Origin: Oscillospiraceae bacterium
GTDB taxonomy: Bacteria; Bacillota_A; Clostridia; Oscillospirales; Ruminococcaceae
Assembly (NCBI GenBank): GCA_017848205.1
Contig: JAGDDO010000400.1
Span: forward strand, 1 to 8,274
Direction of reading: 5' to 3'
DNA length: 8,274 nucleotides
Below, one piece after another: positions 1 through 6,029 of this stretch. Every line of letters begins with the position of its first letter. Within the stretch, counting starts at the first letter, position 1. The translations under genes and the position numbers were made by a program. Below the pieces are notes generated by a model. It was not told where the DNA came from. It did no database searches and saw nothing but the letters and a program-made list of their open reading frames with translations.

Positions 1-918
1 CTGACGCGGCCAGTAGTAAAGCATCTTTTCCGTCTTGTCGAAATAGAATTCACCCGGTTCATCCATGAATTCAAATGCGTTGTAGAGTGTATGAGAACCT
101 CCGCATGAGAATCCTGCTCCCCAGCCCGGTGTCTGTGCTATCGCACCGTACGGCTGCTGAAGGTACATTACCAGATTTCCGTTTTCATTTTTGATATCTC
201 TGGTACAGACAATGTTTTCATTCCATGTTGTACCGTTTATGATCTCAAGCTCGTCCTTAGTTCGTTTTATCTCCGGCAGGTCATTAGGGTTGTATGAAAT
301 ACCGTCACTCTTTTTGCCGGAATCCCATGCCCAGTCAGCCTGGCCCTTGTTTACGTTGTAGTCACCGAAGCCGCCCTTTGCATTTACACGCTTGCTGTTC
401 ATGTTTGCACGCCTGTCATTTACGAACAGGTTTCTTAATTTGTAGTCTCTGTCAAGAGGCGCCTTGTAAATGCCGTCCTTGTACTGAGTCCAGCCCGTTA
501 CGTGTGTTGCACCATTGAATTCAGGAACTTCATCTTTGTAGGCCATGTAATAGACCGTATGACCGTTTGTACCTGAATCTCGCGTGTCGAACTCAGTTGT
601 TTTGGTAACACGGTATGTACCGCCTCTGAGGTAAACACAGATATCGCCGCTCATGTTCCCGTTGATCTCTCTTACAGCATCTCTCGCCCTTTCAAGAGTA
701 CGGAAAGGCGAATCAATAGTACCGCTTCCGTTGTCATCACCGTCCGGTGAAACATAGAATTCCGCTGCATAGTCTGCGGCTCTTACAGTGTCTGCCCTAT
801 AGAAAACATCTCCTGAAGGAAGTACAACTGAAGTCATGCCAAGACAACAGCCCATTAAAATGGCAATACCTTTTCCTGCTTTAGGGCGCACTACGCCCTT
901 CTTAAAAACTTTACGCAT
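1..918 (-). CDS. Secreted right-handed beta-helix protein, GH141-like (3' part beyond window)
   Basis: The frame runs open from an ATG at 918 to the window edge, giving the first 306 residues. The start is set by an AGGAGAG Shine-Dalgarno about 8 nt upstream. Residues 1-48 look like an export signal: a long basic start (RKVFKK...RPKAGKG), a hydrophobic stretch around 18-33, and a possible cleavage near VRA-AD. Residues 54-60 (FYVSPDG) followed by the SPFRTLERARDAV stretch at 70-82 are the usual opening of secreted parallel beta-helix carbohydrate-active proteins. The later LFVNDRRA (164-171), PGEFYFD (288-294) and LYYWP (300-304) resemble motifs I associate with GH141 and related families. 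The likely role is cleavage of plant or host polysaccharide outside the cell. The catalytic region and any dockerin or binding module lie outside the window, so the exact family and substrate are unproven. Confidence 0.8.
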   Translation of the reverse strand, partial: MRKVFKKGVVRPKAGKGIAILMGCCLGMTSVVLPSGDVFYRADTVRAADYAAEFYVSPDGDDNGSGTIDSPFRTLERARDAVREINGNMSGDICVYLRGGTYRVTKTTEFDTRDSGTNGHTVYYMAYKDEVPEFNGATHVTGWTQYKDGIYKAPLDRDYKLRNLFVNDRRANMNSKRVNAKGGFGDYNVNKGQADWAWDSGKKSDGISYNPNDLPEIKRTKDELEIINGTTWNENIVCTRDIKNENGNLVMYLQQPYGAIAQTPGWGAGFSCGGSHTLYNAFEFMDEPGEFYFDKTEKMLYYWPRQ

Positions 919-948
919 ACCTTATCTCTCCTAAAAAATCCTAACCCT

Positions 949-1018
949 TTACCGGGATGCGCGACCATTTTCACACACCGGTAATCAATCCTGAAATCGT
1001 GCCGCCTGATGCAGCACG
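949..1018 (-). other. Potentially structured 5' leader of the beta-helix gene
   Basis: In the transcript two inverted repeats can form. The first (1018-998) pairs CGTGCTGC with GCGGCACG, eight pairs including one G-U, around a 5-nt loop. The second pairs TTACCGG (984-978) with CCGGTAA (955-949), seven perfect pairs around a 22-nt loop. Neither is followed by a U-run, so they do not look like terminators. I recognise no riboswitch class. The structures could stabilise the mRNA or tune translation; this is inference. Confidence 0.35.
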
Positions 1019-1034
1019 TACACTTACTTTATTT

Positions 1035-1063
1035 ATATTACTATTATTTACTACAAAAGTCAA
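1035..1063 (-). promoter_or_regulatory. Sigma-A promoter of the beta-helix protein gene
   Basis: Read on the minus strand, a TTGACT -35 box (1058-1063) and a TAATAT -10 box (1035-1040) are separated by exactly 17 bp. Each differs from the sigma-A consensus at one position. The spacing predicts a start site near 1027-1029 and a 5' leader of roughly 110 nt before the ATG at 918. This is the best promoter match in the window and shows that the beta-helix gene is transcribed independently of the zinc-ribbon operon. Confidence 0.8.
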
Positions 1064-1069
1064 TAGATT

Positions 1070-1098
1070 TTGTATACAACTTATGTGCATAGTGCATA
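1070..1098. promoter_or_regulatory. Possible operator: 10-bp palindrome plus 7-bp tandem repeat
   Basis: A perfect palindrome TTGTATACAA (1070-1079) sits 6 bp upstream of the -35 box. Just beyond it are two head-to-tail copies of GTGCATA (1085-1091 and 1092-1098). Symmetric and repeated elements in this position are often transcription-factor sites, which would suit a polysaccharide-degrading gene. The assignment rests on position and symmetry only; no regulator is identified here and AT-rich short palindromes can occur by chance. Confidence 0.35.
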
Positions 1099-1176
1099 GT
1101 GGTTCAAATTTACAGCAAGATATTGTTATGAATCATAATAAAGTGCCATTCGTATTTTCAGAGAAGCAATACAAAT

Positions 1177-1212
1177 TAACCGCCGTGTACCATATGGTAA
1201 ACACGGCGGTTA
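1177..1212 (-). terminator. Intrinsic terminator of the zinc-ribbon/TPM operon
   Basis: A perfect 12-bp inverted repeat, TAACCGCCGTGT (1177-1188) against ACACGGCGGTTA (1201-1212), starts 38 nt after the stop codon of the last operon gene. On the minus strand an A-rich stretch precedes the hairpin and a weaker T-rich run (TTAATTTGTATT, counting the last stem bases) follows. On the plus strand a TTTTT run follows a few bases later, so it might act in both directions, although no plus-strand gene ends here. The GC-rich stem makes it the natural end of the operon. Confidence 0.75.
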
Positions 1213-1249
1213 TGGTTTTTATCAGGCGTCCGTCATCAAACAGATCCGG

Positions 1250-1453
1250 TCACTTGTTTTCCTTCGGAATAGCAGTCTTTTCTATTCTCTTGTACAGATA
1301 AGTATCTGTCTTTCTTGAAAACTTCAGACTGTTCCTTTTGATGTACTCAGCGGCTGCGTGCTGCATGTGTACTGAAGTAAGTGCGCTTTTCTGTACAAAT
1401 GCTATTATTACTCCTATTAAAATTCCTATAAGTATTGCTATTACGTAATTCAT
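1250..1453 (-). CDS. Small single-span membrane protein (67 aa)
   Basis: A 67-residue protein of unknown function. Residues 3-20 (IAILIG...VIIAF) form one strong membrane span, or an uncleaved signal anchor. The rest is a basic, polar tail with many Lys and Arg (RNSLKFSRK, YKRIEK), expected to stay in the cytoplasm by the positive-inside rule. The start is secure: a near-perfect AAGGAGG lies 8 nt before the ATG. That Shine-Dalgarno overlaps the TAA stop of the upstream zinc-ribbon gene, so translation is probably coupled. It is the last gene of the operon, directly before the terminator hairpin. I do not recognise a family; a small partner or anchor of the zinc-ribbon/TPM proteins is the simplest guess from context. 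Confidence 0.75.
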   Translation of the reverse strand: MNYVIAILIGILIGVIIAFVQKSALTSVHMQHAAAEYIKRNSLKFSRKTDTYLYKRIEKTAIPKENK

Positions 1454-1461
1454 ACTAAGCC

Positions 1462-1468
1462 CCTCCTT
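1462..1468 (-). promoter_or_regulatory. Shine-Dalgarno overlapping the previous stop codon
   Basis: AAGGAGG on the minus strand shares two bases with the TAA stop (1469-1467) of the zinc-ribbon gene and lies 8 nt before the ATG at 1453. It fixes the start of the 67-aa gene and suggests that a ribosome finishing the upstream gene can load directly onto the next. Confidence 0.8.
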
Positions 1469-2543
1469 ATGATCCCATGAAATAAGCTATAATGCAGGCA
1501 ATGACTGCACATACTGTCGAATACAGTGCCATCGCTTTAAGGAATGCTGCCTTGTCGAGCGGCAGGTTTCCGACGAATTTTCCTGTCTGACCGTTCATTG
1601 CAAACAGGAACTTCTGGTCATTCCACGTTGTGTTCAGGATCCATACCGGATAGAGAACATACTGTGCCTTGCCGTTATGGAGCTGAATAGCATTGCCTTT
1701 TTCCATTACCTGTGAATATCCTACAACTGAATCCCTGAAGGTGTCGATAACGCTCTGCTCTATGCGGTGGTTTGCACGGTCTATGCTCTGTTCGGCAGTA
1801 ACGTCGTATCTGTCTGCAAGGTATCCTGAAAGATATGCCTTTTCAAAGGTCACTGCGTCCTTGTAGTCGAAAGGCTCAATCGATTCCATAAGATCGTCAG
1901 GCATTCTTGAAGATCCGTCCACAGGAACGTGTTCAAATGCAAGTGAACCTGTACGTCTTACATTGTAGTAGCTCTTTTCAACGTAAAGGTAGTTGCTGTC
2001 TGACCATCTGCGTTCCTTGACGCCTTCATAGCGGATATCACCGTCTGCATCTGCATCGAAGAGCCAGAAAGGTACGTAAACGCCCTTTATCTCATCAATG
2101 TGATTCTGGTCTGTAAATGCCTTAGGAAGGAACTTCTTTCCCTTCAGGTGCTCCATAAGTTTTTCCTTGGCCTTGTTCTTGTCAAGCTTGAACGGGATAA
2201 CAAGGTCCGGTCTTAAGTCGCCGTCAAATGTTCCTGTAATTACAACAGGGTTTCCGCAGTACGGACAGCTTGATGCACCTGTCAGTTCATCGGCAACTAT
2301 CTCGCCTCCGCAGGACTTGCAGGAGTAAACTTTCATGCCCTCTGTTTCGCCGGGCTGCCAGTCTGAACCTGCAGATGTATCCCAGCTCATGTCATTTGAT
2401 GAAAGCTGGTCAGCCTGCATTTCCTGTACTGCCTCGATCGAAAATTCACTGTCACAGAACGGACACTTCATGTTCTGTGATGCGCTGTCGAATTCTATCT
2501 GTCCTCCGCAGCACGGGCATTTGTAATCAATCATTCCACTCAT
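1467..2543 (-). CDS. Double zinc-ribbon protein with C-terminal membrane anchor (ZR3)
   Basis: This 358-residue protein has two treble-clef/ribbon-type zinc sites: C9-C12 with C27-C30, and C75-C78 with C93-C96. A conserved core of unknown fold follows, with RPDLVIPF (111-118), GVYVPFW (154-160), VPVDGSSRMPDD (206-217), IEPFD (222-226), a YPVW motif (298-301) and the family signature NGQTGKFVG (317-325). One hydrophobic span (334-356) ends the protein, giving a tail-anchored form with the rest in the cytoplasm. I chose ATG 2543 over an upstream TTG because a GGGGG Shine-Dalgarno lies 8 nt before it and would fall inside the longer version. Proteins like this are often labelled TFIIB-type zinc ribbon or even PriA in databases; nothing here supports a transcription or helicase role. 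It is a shorter, diverged paralogue of the two zinc-ribbon genes upstream in the operon. Confidence 0.85.
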   Translation of the reverse strand: MSGMIDYKCPCCGGQIEFDSASQNMKCPFCDSEFSIEAVQEMQADQLSSNDMSWDTSAGSDWQPGETEGMKVYSCKSCGGEIVADELTGASSCPYCGNPVVITGTFDGDLRPDLVIPFKLDKNKAKEKLMEHLKGKKFLPKAFTDQNHIDEIKGVYVPFWLFDADADGDIRYEGVKERRWSDSNYLYVEKSYYNVRRTGSLAFEHVPVDGSSRMPDDLMESIEPFDYKDAVTFEKAYLSGYLADRYDVTAEQSIDRANHRIEQSVIDTFRDSVVGYSQVMEKGNAIQLHNGKAQYVLYPVWILNTTWNDQKFLFAMNGQTGKFVGNLPLDKAAFLKAMALYSTVCAVIACIIAYFMGS

Positions 2544-2624
2544 ATTTCTTTCCCCCAAAATTTAATAAATATAATACCGTACGTATCCTTTAAAAACCGG
2601 AACCGTACCTTATCTCTTTCTTCA

Positions 2625-3497
2625 TCAGAATTTGTGACTGCCTCCGCCGAAGCCTCCTCCGTCATCACCGAAGAATCCGCCTCCGCTGTCGTAACTGCTG
2701 TCGCTGTCATCATAACTGCTTCTGCTGTCGTGGTTTCCTCCTCCGCGGTGGCCGCCGCCGCTTCGCCGGCTTTCTGATTCATGCATTGTACGCTTTTTGC
2801 TTTTATTGACTATATTCAGATTCTTAATTCCCATACGGTAGTTTGTATTTTCAAGAAGATCATCAGCACGGACAGCTGAAACTGAAGAATGTGACCTTGC
2901 GTTTTCATAAACGATTATTCCGGCAAAGATAAGTGCCAGAAGAATACTGCTTATATATTTCATAGGCTGTGCTATGCCGCGTCCGTCAAGAAGATCGTTC
3001 TCCTGCCTGTACGCTTCATATGCGCATTCGTCGTAATGAGCTCCGGTTGCGTATCTGTATATATTATCTGTAATAATATATCCCCTTGACTGGGTAACGG
3101 TTTTTAATATTTTTCCGGAACTGTAAACGCCTATCTCACGGTTTTCCATGTCAACGATAAATACCGTCGAGCTTTCCTTGCCGAAAAGATCGCGCATTGT
3201 GTTTTTCGCACATTTTCTTGCGGAAGAATAAGGATTTATACTTACCGATAAGAAAGCCACATTTCCACAGGATGTTATCTTCTTCATTTCTTCGGTCATC
3301 TTTCCGTAGTATTCGTCTGTGGCCGTAAGAAGTTTCGCCTTATCATCTATGACTGCTTCAAATCCGGTCACTTCATTGGTGTAGATGATCTCGGCTGCGT
3401 CAGCATGACTGACCGGCAAAATGAATATACACAGAAAAAAGAACAAAATAAAGCAGACAGGCTTCAAATGTGAAAGGCTTTTAACGCGCACTGTCAT
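2625..3497 (-). CDS. TPM-domain membrane protein with Gly/Asp/Ser-rich tail (TPM2)
   Basis: The 290-residue product starts with a signal peptide (1-35, hydrophobic 14-29, likely cleavage near ADA-AE). A TPM-type domain follows (about 37-175; Pfam TPM_phosphatase, the YgcG/TLP18.3 group), recognisable from the IIYTNEVTGF start, the MTEEMKKI helix and the FIVDMENREIGVYSSGKI strand pair. A second span at 182-197, followed by basic residues, puts the C-terminus in the cytoplasm. The tail (242-287) is Gly/Asp/Ser-rich and ends in SHKF. ATG 3497 is chosen because the paralogue TPM1 starts at the equivalent codon; a GTG one codon upstream is possible. It overlaps the end of the preceding frame by 17 nt. 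Some TPM proteins are described as phosphatases or membrane-protein maintenance factors; the role here is unknown. Confidence 0.85.
   Translation of the reverse strand: MTVRVKSLSHLKPVCFILFFFLCIFILPVSHADAAEIIYTNEVTGFEAVIDDKAKLLTATDEYYGKMTEEMKKITSCGNVAFLSVSINPYSSARKCAKNTMRDLFGKESSTVFIVDMENREIGVYSSGKILKTVTQSRGYIITDNIYRYATGAHYDECAYEAYRQENDLLDGRGIAQPMKYISSILLALIFAGIIVYENARSHSSVSAVRADDLLENTNYRMGIKNLNIVNKSKKRTMHESESRRSGGGHRGGGNHDSRSSYDDSDSSYDSGGGFFGDDGGGFGGGSHKF
2640..2762 (-). repeat. Gly/Asp/Ser low-complexity tail-coding region of TPM2
   Basis: Codons for about residues 246-286 of TPM2 form an imperfect, GC-rich low-complexity stretch: runs of GGG, then SSYD/DSDSSYD repeats, then GGGFFGDDGGGFGGG. 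It is the counterpart of the Ser-rich tract in TPM1, but with almost no residue-level match. Confidence 0.7.
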
Positions 3498-3819
3498 CAC
3501 CGCCTTTATGAACGCTGAACTGAGGCAGCGGTCTTGTTGCTTTTCTGTTGTAGTTCTTTATTATAAATAAAAATGATATCATTTCAGTAAACAGTACAGC
3601 CGAACCTGCAAGATAATACCATGCGTCCAGAGCCGGTGCAAAAAGAAGAACAAGTCCTCCGGCCGCTCCGGCAAGGAAATTTACAATCGGACATATTACG
3701 TAGGCAGGTGTTCTGTCCTTTCTGATATCAGCAAACTCAAAGATACATAACACTAAAAACACAAGATGTGCTGTGTTGAAAAGTATGCTTATGATACTGA
3801 AGAACTTTGCATTTACCAT
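3481..3819 (-). CDS. Split-off C-terminal three-span half of zinc-ribbon protein ZR2
   Basis: This 112-residue frame aligns without gaps to the last ~112 residues of ZR1: matching IRKDR/IKKDR, YYLAG, the NYNR-ATRPLPQF stretch and the shared end HKGGDDSAR. It holds three hydrophobic spans (about 6-28, 40-61, 67-87) and no zinc ribbon. Its ATG (3819) sits seven bases from the end of the 419-aa frame (ATGGTAA overlap), one base out of phase, and no good Shine-Dalgarno precedes it. It is therefore the second half of a gene that is continuous in its sister copy. It may be made by reinitiation as a separate subunit, be a decayed remnant, or reflect a one-base sequence error. Its end overlaps TPM2 by 17 nt, just as in the intact copy. 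Confidence 0.7.
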   Translation of the reverse strand: MVNAKFFSIISILFNTAHLVFLVLCIFEFADIRKDRTPAYVICPIVNFLAGAAGGLVLLFAPALDAWYYLAGSAVLFTEMISFLFIIKNYNRKATRPLPQFSVHKGGDDSAR

Positions 3820-5072
3820 GTGACAAAATCCGTGTCGATCAGCACTGCGATCCTGAAAATGACATATACACTTATGACCGCAATAAAAACGATAATGGCC
3901 GCTCCGTCAGAAAACGACCTTCGCCGTTTTACGCTGCTTCCATCCTTTTCACGTTCGCTTATCGACGAAATATCATCGAAGAAGCAGCAGGTAACGATGA
4001 AAGACGTGATGACTGAAAGAAGCGTAACACTTACCGGAAGTATGGTGCAGAGCATCAGAATAAGGAAGATGACTGCAGCCGCTATGAAAAAGCGCTTTGC
4101 AAAAACGCCGAAATCCACCGGCATGTCTGAAACTATCCTGCCCGTCTGTCCGTTTACAGCTGCATAGGCTACACGGTTGTTTTTCCGGTATGACAGAAAC
4201 CACACCGGCATCATGGCAAGTTTCGTCTTCTTTATGTACGGTTCAAGTGATTTGTCTTTAAAAGTAAACCCGTATTTTTTAAGTCTTGAATGTTCCGAGA
4301 GATAGGATGCCGTCTTGTCTGCAGCGATATTTTCGGCATACTCTTTGTAAGTATCAGCTTCCACATCCGCAGGTTCGGCATAGAACCCCGGAAAATATCC
4401 TTCGGAAAACTCCTTTAAATCAGGCGAGCGTCTTTCCGCTTTCTTACTCTTTACCGCTTCAAAAGGCTCGACCTTTTCGCTTAAGTCGTCCTGCAGTACT
4501 GACGAGGCGTCATGCATTATGTGGCTGAAAACTGCATCATACTGACCGTTTACCTCATCCTTAAAGGTATCACTGTAATTCCGGTGATGTTCCGTTCGTG
4601 TACCCTCTCTTTTAAACTCGTTTTCAATACGAACATCATAGACCCAGTACGGAACGTAAATACCTCTGAAACCGTCGATAAATTCAGGATCACGAAGTTC
4701 CTTCGGTGCGTACGGGTTCTTCTCCACCGCTTCGGCATATATCTCCCTGCACTCATCCTTTGTAACACCAAACGGGATTATGAGCTCCGGCCTTTTATGC
4801 CGTACCTGTTTCGGCTCAAAAACCACAGGCGTTCCGCAGAATGCACAGTTTCCCGAAAGATCGTGATCGCTGCAGCAGAGCTCTCCTCCGCACTGCGGAC
4901 AGATAAATGCTGTAGTTTCATAGGTATCATCATTTCCCGTCTGATCATTTCCCTGCTTTACAAACAGATCGTTTTCATACGGACTGTACAGACTTCCGCA
5001 GGAAGTACATTTAAGCTTCTGCTCCTCAATGTCAAACTTAACTGCGCCGCCGCAGCTTTTACAGCTTGCCAT
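3813..5072 (-). CDS. Double zinc-ribbon membrane protein, N-terminal part of split ZR2
   Basis: The 419-residue product carries zinc sites C4-C7/C22-C25 and C58-C61/C76-C79. It then has the same core as ZR1: RPELIIPFGVTKDEC (94-108), GIYVPYW (137-143), IMHDASSVLQDD (185-196), KVEPFE (200-205), MMPVWFLSYR (287-296) and NGQTGRIVSD (307-316). Three spans follow (about 327-345, 346-363, 391-410), and the frame stops after FVTW, exactly where ZR1 continues across an external loop into three more spans. The start is supported by GGGGG nine nt upstream, a leader nearly identical to that of ZR1. It begins 27 nt after TPM1. The zinc-ribbon and core parts show no damage. The protein may work with the 112-aa frame downstream as a two-piece version of ZR1. 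Confidence 0.8.
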   Translation of the reverse strand: MASCKSCGGAVKFDIEEQKLKCTSCGSLYSPYENDLFVKQGNDQTGNDDTYETTAFICPQCGGELCCSDHDLSGNCAFCGTPVVFEPKQVRHKRPELIIPFGVTKDECREIYAEAVEKNPYAPKELRDPEFIDGFRGIYVPYWVYDVRIENEFKREGTRTEHHRNYSDTFKDEVNGQYDAVFSHIMHDASSVLQDDLSEKVEPFEAVKSKKAERRSPDLKEFSEGYFPGFYAEPADVEADTYKEYAENIAADKTASYLSEHSRLKKYGFTFKDKSLEPYIKKTKLAMMPVWFLSYRKNNRVAYAAVNGQTGRIVSDMPVDFGVFAKRFFIAAAVIFLILMLCTILPVSVTLLSVITSFIVTCCFFDDISSISEREKDGSSVKRRRSFSDGAAIIVFIAVISVYVIFRIAVLIDTDFVTW

Positions 5073-5099
5073 TTTCCCATACCCCCATTTCTTTTTTCA

Positions 5100-6029
5100 T
5101 CAGAATTTGTGGCCGCCGCCTCCGCCTGATCTTCCTCCGCTGCTGCGGGATGATGAAGAAGAATGTGAAGACGATGAATGGGAAGAAGATGAATGCGAAG
5201 AAGAACGATAAGACGAACGGGACGATGAACGCGAAGATGAACGTGAAGATGAATACGATGAATCGGATGATGAGTATGACAATGCAGAAGACGTGTTCTC
5301 CACTTTGGTTTTGCTTATATGATAAACATCGAAATCTTTGATCCCAAGCTCATAGTCTGTATATTTAATTAATTCATCAAGCTTTACAGGAGCAACAGCT
5401 AAGTTCTTTCTTGCTCTGCTGTAAATTACGATACCGGCACACATCAGAGCAATAAGAACACTGCTTATGTACCTCATCGGCTGCGCTATACGCCTTCCTT
5501 CAAGAAGAGTGCATTCCTGTTCAAAAGCTCTGTAAGCACATTCTATAAAATTTCCGCGTGTCGCATACCTGTAAATGTTATCAGTTATAACGAAAGCTCT
5601 CGGCTGAGTAATAGTCTTTAAAATTTTACCGTAGCTGTAAATATAGATCTCACGGTTATCCATATCTATAAGAAAAACCGTTGAGCTCTTCTCATTTTTA
5701 AACACTGCCTGAAGTGCCCCTTCAGCAAACCTTCGCGCAGAATAGCTGTTTTTGTCAATGGTGATCAGTGCAACGTTTCCGTATTCAGTGATCTCCTTCA
5801 TTTTTTCGGTCATATCTGAATAATACTCATCGTCACTTTCTGATAAAATGATTGAAGCCTTATCCAGGATCAGTGCACGGTAACCTGTCTCACTGTTGGT
5901 GTATACCACTTCATGCGGAATGTCATCCTCAGCAGCGCAGACATGAGAAACAGGTAAAATTATAAAACTGATTAAAAACACAAGAAGAAAAGATATCCTC
6001 TTTAAACCGATGTTACCTCGCACTGTCAT
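5100..6029 (-). CDS. TPM-domain membrane protein with Ser/Arg/His-rich tail (TPM1)
   Basis: The 309-residue product has a signal peptide (1-33; hydrophobic 12-29; likely cleavage near VCA-AE). An extracytoplasmic TPM-type domain (about 40-175) includes MTEKMKEI (73-80), VFLIDMDNREIYIYSYGKI (118-136) and ITDNIYRYATRG (148-159). A membrane span lies at about 187-203, with a basic flank after it. A linker (DELIKYTDYELGIKDF, 218-233) leads to a striking Ser-rich tail of SSSR and SSSSH units (about 247-298) that ends in GGGGGHKF. Start ATG 6029 is preferred over one 21 nt upstream because AAGGCGG lies just before it and the paralogue agrees. It overlaps the end of ZR1 by 17 nt, implying translational coupling. 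The TPM assignment rests on recognised pattern and architecture, not on a search; function is unknown. Confidence 0.85.
   Translation of the reverse strand: MTVRGNIGLKRISFLLVFLISFIILPVSHVCAAEDDIPHEVVYTNSETGYRALILDKASIILSESDDEYYSDMTEKMKEITEYGNVALITIDKNSYSARRFAEGALQAVFKNEKSSTVFLIDMDNREIYIYSYGKILKTITQPRAFVITDNIYRYATRGNFIECAYRAFEQECTLLEGRRIAQPMRYISSVLIALMCAGIVIYSRARKNLAVAPVKLDELIKYTDYELGIKDFDVYHISKTKVENTSSALSYSSSDSSYSSSRSSSRSSSRSSYRSSSHSSSSHSSSSHSSSSSRSSGGRSGGGGGHKF
5136..5291 (-). repeat. Short-period repeat coding the Ser-rich tail of TPM1
   Basis: About 156 bp encode roughly 52 residues, mostly Ser, punctuated by Arg, Tyr or His every four or five residues. At the DNA level this is a degenerate 12- to 15-bp repeat, purine-rich on the plus strand (GAAGATGAACG-like units). 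Such tracts can gain or lose units by slippage without shifting the frame, since the units are multiples of three. Confidence 0.75.

Noticed and set aside
838..858. Lipobox-like LMGC in the signal region of the beta-helix protein
   Set aside because: Met at the -2 position is atypical and a hydrophobic stretch continues beyond the Cys. A normal signal-peptidase site near VRA-AD fits better.
957..1301. Plus-strand reading frame of 114 codons across the intergenic region
   Set aside because: No Shine-Dalgarno precedes it, and it runs through the beta-helix promoter and the operon terminator and into the antisense of the 67-aa gene. The translation shows no recognisable domain.
1467..2558. Upstream TTG start giving a five-residue longer ZR3
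   Set aside because: The longer start would place the GGGGG ribosome site inside the coding region. ATG 2543 has correct spacing and matches the paralogues.
2544..2624. Internal promoter in the 81-nt gap between TPM2 and ZR3
   Set aside because: A TATTAT-like -10 exists, but no acceptable -35 box sits 16-18 bp upstream. The AT-richness alone is not enough.
2540..2782. Minus-strand Ala/Glu/Thr-rich frame of 80 codons overlapping the TPM2 tail
   Set aside because: It is an out-of-frame reading of the Gly/Asp/Ser repeat. The low complexity arises from the repeat, and no ribosome site is seen.
3813..3835. Programmed -1 frameshift joining the two ZR2 halves
   Set aside because: The overlap has no canonical slippery heptamer (only a TTTT run out of suitable phase) and no evident downstream stem. 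Reinitiation, mutation or sequence error are simpler.
5029..5341. Plus-strand frames rich in Glu/Asp or Met/Asn/Lys opposite the Ser-rich tail
   Set aside because: Their composition is simply the complement of the TPM1 repeat; there is no start signal and no homology.
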